From Chitinophagales bacterium (lineage in GTDB: Bacteria; Bacteroidota; Bacteroidia; Chitinophagales; Chitinophagaceae): a DNA stretch of 64,000 nt. The translations under genes and the position numbers were made by a program. Positions 52,601 through 61,600 of the stretch are shown here, piece by piece (positions within the stretch are counted from its first letter, which is position 1; each line of letters starts with the position of its first letter). The notes under the pieces were generated by a model. The model worked only from the letters and a program-made list of their open reading frames with translations, searched no databases and was not told where the DNA came from. The stretch spans positions 81,817 to 145,816 of the forward strand of contig JAATGQ010000155.1 of the NCBI GenBank assembly GCA_015654595.1, read 5' to 3'.

Positions 52601-55600
52601 CTATAAAGAAGTTGGTTTAGAGGAGATCCGCCGCAACCTTAGCAATGTAGGAAGGCCTTTGCCGACCTTGTCGATCTACTTACTGGATGAATACAGGAAG
52701 GTTGTGCCGCGTGGGGTGATCGGGGAGTTGTATGTGGGCGGGGACGGGGTGACGCGCGGGTATCTGCACAAGCCTGGGTTGACGGAGAAGGTCTTCCTGT
52801 CCGATCCTTATCGCGTGACGGAGCGGGTGTATAAGTCGGGTGATCTGGCGCGTATCCTTCCGAATGGGGAGTTGGAGTATATCGGCAGGATCGATCATCA
52901 GATACAGTTAAGAGGATTTCGGATAGAGTTGGGCGAGATCGCCAGTCATCTTGGGAAGCATCCAAAGATAAAGGAGGCGGTGGTGCTGGATAAAGGCGAA
53001 GATGAGAACAAGTTCCTGGTCGCCTATTATCTTTCCGATGAGATGCCCGATGCGAAGGAGCTTAGACAGTATTTGTCCGTTTTGTTGCCTGAGTATATGA
53101 TCCCTTCCTTTTTTGTCCGGCTGGATAAGATGCCGTTGACATCAAATGGGAAGCTGGATCGGAGAGCGTTACCTGTGCCGCAAGTGGCAGCGGGAAGCGT
53201 TCATCTATCAGCGGTCAATGAAACAGAGGCTGCGTTAGTGGGTATCTGGGCCGATCTGTTAAAGCTGCCGAAAGAAGCAATCAGCACGGATCGGAGTTTT
53301 TTCGAGCTTGGCGGACATTCGTTGAATGCGGCGGTACTGGTCAACAGGATCGCGAAGATCTTTCAGCTGCGTATCCCTTTACAGGAGATCTTCCGGAGGC
53401 AGGATATCAGGGGGCTTTCGGACTATATCGGGGGTCAGAAAAAAGAGACATTTATTCCTTTAACGCCGGCCGGGGAGCTTGCCTCTTATCCCGTCACATC
53501 GGCTCAAAAAAGACTTTTCTTTCTTTATGAACTGGAGCCTGATTCCCTGGCTTATAATATGCCTTATTGCCTGTCGGTCAGCGGGGCGCTGGATATTCAA
53601 AGGCTGGAGGGGGCGTTTTGCCGACTGATTGAGCGACACGGAATATTGCGTACCGCCTTTAAGGTTTTGGATGGCCAGCTGGTGCAGGAGATCAGGGAGG
53701 GCGTGGAATTCAAAATGGAGGTATTGGCTGACGGTCCTGTCGATGAGCTGGTCCGGAGTTTTGTAAGACCTTTTGATCTGGCTGAACCGCCGCTGGTCCG
53801 GCTTGGCGTTTCTCAAGTGTCGGGAGGCGAGTGGTTGGTTTTGATCGATGTGCATCATATTGTCAGCGATGGCGTCTCGCAGCGGCTGATGGTGGATGAC
53901 CTGCTTGCTTTTTACGAGGGGCGGGATCTGCCGGTCTTGCCGCTGCAATATAAAGACTATGCGTTGTGGCAGCAGAGTAAGGCGCAGCGGGAGTGGGTGG
54001 AGAAGCAGGAGCGTTTCTGGCTGGATAAGTTCTCCGGGGATATTCCCGTGTTGAGCTTACCGTTAGATCGGCCGAGGGCGGCGGTGAGGAGTGAGGCGGG
54101 GGCCATTCTCGAATGCCGGTTTTCTGCCGAGGAAAGTCTGCGGATCAGGGCCTTGACCAGGCGGGAGGGTTGTACCCTTTTTATGACGCTGCTGGCGGGT
54201 TATTATATCTTATTGAGCAGGCATTCCAACCAGGAAGAGATTGTGATCGGCGTGCCTGTCTGGGGGCGGAGACATCCCGATCTCGAGGATATGGTGGGCG
54301 TGTTCATCAATTTACTGGCGTTGAAGGGCCAGGTCCTGCCCGAGCAGCGACTGAGCGACTTTCTTTCGGGGCTAAGGGCGGATACCCTTGCCGTCATGGA
54401 ACACCAGGACTATCCTTATGAGCAACTGGTCGAGCGGCTTGGGGTTGGTCGGGATACGAGTCGCAATCCGTTGTTCGACGCACTATTCTTTTTCCAGAAT
54501 TTCGATGATAAGGATCTGGAACTGCCGGGGACGGTTGTGAGGTCTTATCCTTACCGGCATCCTGCGGCCAAGGCCGATCTGACCTTGCTGGCTTTTGAGA
54601 AGGGGGAAGATATTTGTCTGCAATTCGAATATGCGACTGCGTTGTTTGATGGGACGACGATCGGGCGTCTTGCGCAGGAGCTGAAGCATGTTGTTCTGGA
54701 TATGGCGGATGGCGGGAATAAGCTGATCGGCGATCTGGAGCTGCTGTCCGAAGAGGAGAAGGAGCAGATCGTGGACCAGTTGAATCAGACCTGGGGGAGC
54801 TATCCGCGTGAAGAAACGATCGTGTCGATATTGGAAGCGGTGGTGGATCAGCGGCCGGATGCTATTGCGCTGGTATTTGAACAGGAAAGGATGACTTACC
54901 GGCAGCTGGATGAAGAGGCGAGCAGATTGGCCAGGCAGCTGCGGGAAGAATATAAGATTGTGGAGGGGGATCTTGTGGCGGTAATGATGCCTCGATCCGA
55001 GCGGCTGGTGGTGGGGTTACTGGCGGTGATGAAGGCGGGGGCGGGTTATGTCCCGGTCGATCCCGCGTATCCGGCGGAGCGCATTGCGTATATGCTGCAG
55101 GACAGCGGAGCCCGGCTGTTGTTGACGGATGGAGAAGGGGAGGAAAAGGCGGGGGTGATCCGGCTTGCGTTTGACAATCCCCGAAGGAAAAAATATAGCG
55201 CTGCGCGCCTTGAGGCGGGCCCTTCTGCGGAGAGCTGCTGTTATATGATCTATACTTCGGGATCGACGGGGCTGCCAAAAGGGGTGGTCATTCGTCACCG
55301 GAATGTGGTCAATTTCTTTTATGGGTTGGATCGTGTGCTGGCGATCGAAGAGGGAGAGGGATTGCTGGCGGTTACGAGTACTGCGTTCGATATATCCGTG
55401 TTGGAGCTGTTCTGGACCTTGAGCAGGGGGATCGTGGTGACGGTATCGCCTTCCGATAAAGAGTTGACGGGGCTGAACAGGTATGCGACTGCTGCGCAAA
55501 AAAACATAGGTTTTAGCCTTTCCTTCTTTTCCAGTTATAAGGCGGAGGAAAAAGACAAGTACAGTCTGCTGCTGCGGTCGACTGGTTTTGCCGATGCGGC

Positions 55601-58600
55601 TGGTTTTGAAGCCGTGTGGATACCTGAGCGGCATTTCCATGAGTTTGGCGGCTTGTTCCCCAATCCGTCGGTGCTGGGGGCTGCGTTGGCGGCGGTGACG
55701 AAGAACATTGCAATCCGTGCGGGGAGTGTCGTGGCGCCCTTGCACGATTCATTGAGGATTGCTGAAGAGTGGTCGGTGGTGGATAACCTTTCTGGCGGAA
55801 GGGTCGGTATATCGTTCGCGTCGGGCTGGCAGCCCGACGACTTCATCCTGTCGACCTCCGATTTTTCGCAGCGGCATGAAAAGATGTATAATCAGATGGC
55901 GGAGGTGATGGCCCTGTGGCGTGGGGAAAAGGTGAGCAGGAAGAATGGCATTGGAAAGGAAATATCGGTTGGCGTATTTCCGAGGCCTGTACAACGCGCA
56001 TTGCCCGTCTGGGTAACATCGGCGGGTAGTCCTGATACTTTCCGAAACGCAGGGGAGAGGGGGGCAAATGTACTGACGCATTTTCTTGGACAGGATATCG
56101 GGATGTTGACCAGCAATATCCGGATCTATCGCGAAGCAAGGCGGAAGGCGGGTTTTGATGCGGGGAAGGTGACGCTGATGGTGCATGCCTATGTGGGGCG
56201 TTCCGCAGCCGAAACAGAAAGGCTGGTAAAAGCGCCATTTATCCATTACCTGAGAAGTGCTGCAGGGTTGGCAAGGGTGATCTTTGAGCAGGCCGGTTTT
56301 AAAGAAGGAGAGTTGACGGAGGAATTGAAGGACCAGTTGTTTGAAAATTCCTTTCGTCGTTACTATAAAGAAACTTCGCTTATTGGTACGGTGGAGAGTT
56401 GTGCGGTAATGGTCGGCAGGTTAAAAGAAGCCGATGTGGATGAGCTGGGTTGTCTGGTCGATTTTGGGCTTGAGCCCGATATCGTACTGGAGGCGCTGGA
56501 CAGGCTTGCGGAAGTAAAGCGGTATTCCGGTAACAGGACGAGTCAGCCTGTCACCGTATTGCAAAGCACGCCGTCGTATCTGCAGGCTTTGTTGGCGGAC
56601 AGAGGCTCCGGGTTATTCCTGCGCGGGCTTAAGACCTTGCTGGTCGGGGGCGAGGCTTTGCCGCAAGCGTTGTTGAAGAAGATCAGAGAAAGCAACCGGG
56701 AGCTGGTTGTCTACAATATGTATGGGCCGACAGAGACGACGATCTGGTCTTGTGTCCATCGGTTCGATGGTGAGCCGGAGGTGATCTCCATCGGAAAGCC
56801 GATCCTGAATACCCAGGTCTATGTGTTGGACCGGCGGTTGAAGGTTGTGCCGGTTGGCGTGACGGGTGATCTTTATATTGGCGGGGATGGCGTATCCACC
56901 GGATATTGGAAAAGGCCGGAGCTTACGGCCGACAAGTTTATTCCCAATCCTTTTGTGCCGGGGGCGTTGCTGTATGCGACGGGCGATCTGGCGCGGTGGC
57001 TGCCGGGTGGGGAACTAGTATATGAGGGAAGAAAGGATTTCCAGATAAAAATACATGGTTTCCGGATCGAGACGGGGGAGATAGAAAACTGTCTTCGTTT
57101 AATGGAGGGGGTGACTGATGCGGTGGTGGCGGCGCGGAAGGAAGAAGCGACGGGGCAATTGCAGCTGGCTGCTTATATCGTGGGCAGGGGGCTTTCAGAG
57201 ACAGCGGTTCGAAGCTGGCTGGGCGGAAGGCTGCCTTATTATATGATACCTGTCTATGTCGTTTTCCTGGACGCTTTGCCGTTGACTGCGAATGGCAAGC
57301 TGGACAGGAAGGCATTGCCCGAGCCGCGGCACGTGGCTGTATCCGGTTATGCTGCGCCGGAGACGCCGGAAGAAGATCTGTTGGTGTCTATATGGACAAG
57401 CGTTATCGGCGGGAGGGCTATTGGAGTGACGGATAACTTTTTTGCTGTTGGCGGGGATTCGATCAAATCCATACAGATCATTGCGAAGCTGAGGGAGGCG
57501 GGTTATACCCTTTCGGTAAAGGATATTTTTACTACGCAGCATATACGGCAGTTGAGCATGCGGCTACGGACTGCGGCGTCGACGGGTCGGGAGGGCAGAA
57601 GCGGAAGATTCGAGTTGACGCCGATACAGCGTTGGTTTTTTGATCAGTCCTTTTATTATCCGCATCATTATAACCAATCCGTGCTGCTGGATTTTTCCGA
57701 TAGGTTGAAGGAGGATGCGATGCTGGAGATATTTGGGAAGCTGCAGGAGCATCATGATATGTTGAGGGCGGTGTTTACGAGGGGTGCGGCCGGGGGCGGG
57801 ATCGCGAGCGAGAATGGACGCACGGCGGGGAACCTGGCCGTTGGCGTGGTTGGTGGCGAGGTCGCGGCTGAAAGTGAGATTGGCGACGGAGGCTTTGTCG
57901 CGGCTGGAGGGGTGATAACGGGCGAAGTGCTTGCGGGGGCGTCTGTTGTTGCGCTGGAGGTTTTTGAGGGATTATCGGATGAGCAGGCACTTGCCGTTTG
58001 CAACAGGATACAGGGGAGTATTCAACTGGAGAGGGGGCCATTGATGAAGCTGGCCTTGTTCCAGAGGGAAAGCCGGAGCAGGCTATTGGTTGTTATCCAT
58101 CATCTGGCGGTGGATGGTATATCCTGGCGGATATTGTTTGAAGATATCGAAACCTTATATGGGCAATGGAAGACGGGGTCGGAGCTACGGCTGCCGGCAA
58201 AGACGGATGCGTATATGTCGTGGGCGGAGCAGCTGGAGAAGTATCGGCAAACGGATGCGTATGAGCGCGGAAGAGATTATTGGAGGGCGGTGATGCGGCA
58301 GCCGGTGGTGGCGATACCCGCGGATAGGGTGGGTGGGCTTGTGGACGCCGGGGCGGCAGCTGGCGGCGGATTGGCGGCCGGCGGTGCGGTTGTAGATGCC
58401 GGATTGGCGGCCGGGGGCGGAGTTGAGGCTGACGGCGGAGTGGATAAGCAGGAGGAATATTTTGAGCTGGATGAAGAAGTGACGGGATTGTTGTTGACGA
58501 ATGTTCATGGGGCATACGGCACCCGTATGAATGATATTTTATTGGCGGGTCTGTTGATGGCTATACGGGGCGTTCATGGAAAGGTGACGGCGGTGATCGA

Positions 58601-61600
58601 TATAGAGGGGCATGGGAGGGAGGAGATCTCGCCGGATGTGAATGTGAGCCGGACCGTGGGGTGGTTTACCAGTATCTTCCCGGTATTGTTGGATGCCAGG
58701 AGTACCGATATTCCGACGGTGATCAAATATGTGAAGGAGTCGCTTCGTGCTGTTCCGAATAACGGCATCGACTATTTACTATACCGGTATATGGATCAGG
58801 CGGGTCAAGGGGAGGCCGATATGACCTGGAAGCCGCAGCTTTTCTTTAATTATCTTGGCCAGTTTGATGCCGATGTAGCGGGCAAGTCCTTTTCAGCCGA
58901 TCACCGGAATGCCGGTCATCCTGTTGCGGCAGGAGAGAAGCTGCTTTATGACTGGGATCTGCTTGGGTGGGCGTCGAACGGGCGGTTTTCGATGCGGCTG
59001 GTTTTCGATCGCAATCGTTATAACACGAGCACGGTGCAGCAGCTGATGCTGGCGTATAAGAATTCACTGGAGGCCATCGTAAAGCTTTGCAACTGGCAGA
59101 AAGAAAGAATATTGACTCCTTCCGATCTGACCTATAAAGGGTTATCGGTTAGTCAGACCGACCAGCTTCAAAAGCAATATTCTATCGAGGATGTCAGTCC
59201 GCTGGCGCCGATGCAGGAGGCTATCCTGTTTTATTCGGCGGCTTACCCGACCTCTTCCAATTACTTTGTGCAGATCTCTTATAAGGTGAGCGGGGCGTTG
59301 GATATCCCGGATATGGAAAGGAGTTTTCATGAATTGACGAAGCGGTACGCCATCTTCCGTACGGTCTTCCTTTATCAGGGTTTTGCGCAGCCGCTGCAGC
59401 TGGCGTTAAAGAATACCCGGCTGGAGTTCCGCTATCTCGAGAGTGATCAGGCGGTGGATTACAAGGCAGCGGACAGGAGCAGGGTATTTGATCCGACGAG
59501 CGGGCAGCTGTTGCGGTTGACAATCTTGCATCTTGCCGATGGAGAATATGAGTTTGTGTGGAGTTACCATCATATCATCATGGATGGCTGGTGTCTTGGC
59601 ATTATCCTGCAGGATCTCAAGACGATCTACCGGTCTTTGCGCCGAGGCAATGCCTTGCGGCTTCCCGAGGTCGTTCCGTATGCGCATTATCTCGACTGGC
59701 TGAGCCGAAAGGATAGAGAAGAGCAGCGGCGGTTCTGGAGGAGTTACCTGGAGGGGTATGAAAGCGTTGCGGTATTGCCGGGCAGGGGAGGCTGGATAGC
59801 GGAAGATAAAGAGAACGAGATCCATTCCCATGCTTTGTTCTTTGGCCGTCAGAGAGCCGAGGCGGTCAGGCGTCTATCGGTGAAATCAAAGGTGACGGCG
59901 GGTACGATCATACAAACGGCGTGGGGTATCCTTTTATCCAAATACAATAATGGCCGGGACGTGGTCTTTGGGATGGTAATCTCGGGCCGTCAGGCGGAGG
60001 TTTCGGATATCGGATCGATGGTAGGGTTGTTTATGAATACGATCCCGGTCCGGGTCCTGTACGAGGATGGAGAGTATGCCGGGGATCTGCTGGAGCGTCG
60101 GCAGGCCGAGGCTTTACAGGCTGAGCAGAATAGCTATATCCCTTTGGCTGAGATCGAAAAGTCGAGCGTGGTAGGCAGAGGTTTATTCAACCACCTGCTG
60201 GTCTTCGAAAATTTTCCCGTTGGCGAGGCATTGGAAGGAATGCGTTGTGAGGGCGCCGTTGGAGAAGAATACAGTATCCGGGAGGTGCAAATGGTGGACA
60301 GGAACAACCATGACCTTTATGTGATCATTGTTCCGGGTGAGGACACCCTGATCCGTATCGATTACAATCCTGGTCGCTATGATAAAGCGATGGTGGAAAG
60401 ACTGGGCGGGCACCTGCTACATGTGATCGATCAATTGTCGGGAGAATCAGATATGCTGTTGTCGGATATTTCGTTGACGACAAAGGAAGAGCAGCGGGTG
60501 ATCCTGACCGAATTTAATAATACCGGTACCTATTTTCCAAAAGAAGAAACAGTCATATCCCTTTTTGAGCGACAGGTGATCTCCTCTCCTTTGGCCATGG
60601 CCGTATCCTGTGGGGAGGATCAAATCACATATGAACAGTTGAATAACCTGTCGAACCGGGTAGCGATGCGGATCAGGGAAAAGCTGCCGCAGGCGCGTAA
60701 CCAGGTGGTTGGGCTTTGTTTCGATCCATCTATTGAACTGATCGCGGGTATGCTTGGGGTGTTGAAAACGGGTTATGCGTATATCTGTCTTTCGCCTCAA
60801 GGCCCGGTAGAGCGTAACCGGTTTATCCTTTCCGACTGTGCGGCTTCTTTGTTGCTGACAGATGAAGCGCACCGGTCTGACGAATTGAATGCGGAAGGCC
60901 CCGTGGTTGTGATCGGATCGGAGGATCGTGTTGCCGAAACTGCCAACCCGGAGAACCTGACGGCGCCCGAGGATCTGTTGTATATCATCTATACGTCGGG
61001 GACTTCCGGCAGACCGAAGGGAGTGGAGATAGAGCATAGAGGTATTGTAAATATGCTGGCTTATCATAAAAAGGCGTACGGGTTGTCGCCGGGTATGCGT
61101 GCCAGTCAGGCTGCGAATCCCATCTTTGACGCTTCCGCTTTTGAAATATGGCCCTGTCTGACGCAGGGAGCTTGTTTGTATATCGCCCCGGCGGAAGCAA
61201 GGCTGGATGGCGATAGGATGAGGCAGTGGCTGATCGCGAACAAGATCGAGATAGCGTATACGCCGACGGTCATTGCACGGCATCTGCTTCATACCGATTG
61301 GCCGGCGGGAGGATCGGCGTTGAAAGTCCTGAATATAGCAGGGGAAAGGCTGAACCATATACCCGTCAAGACCTATCCTTTCCGCGTTTATAACCTGTAT
61401 GGTCCCACCGAGGATTCCATCTGGACGACTTCGATACAGCTGCCCTACGAGGGTATGGAGCACACCTATAGTATCGGCAAGCCGATCGGCAACAAGCGTA
61501 TTTATATCCTGGATGCCAATGATCACGTGCAGCCTGTGGGCGTCCCGGGCGAGATCTGTATTGCGGGTGAGGGGCTTGCAAGGGGGTATCTGCATTCCGA

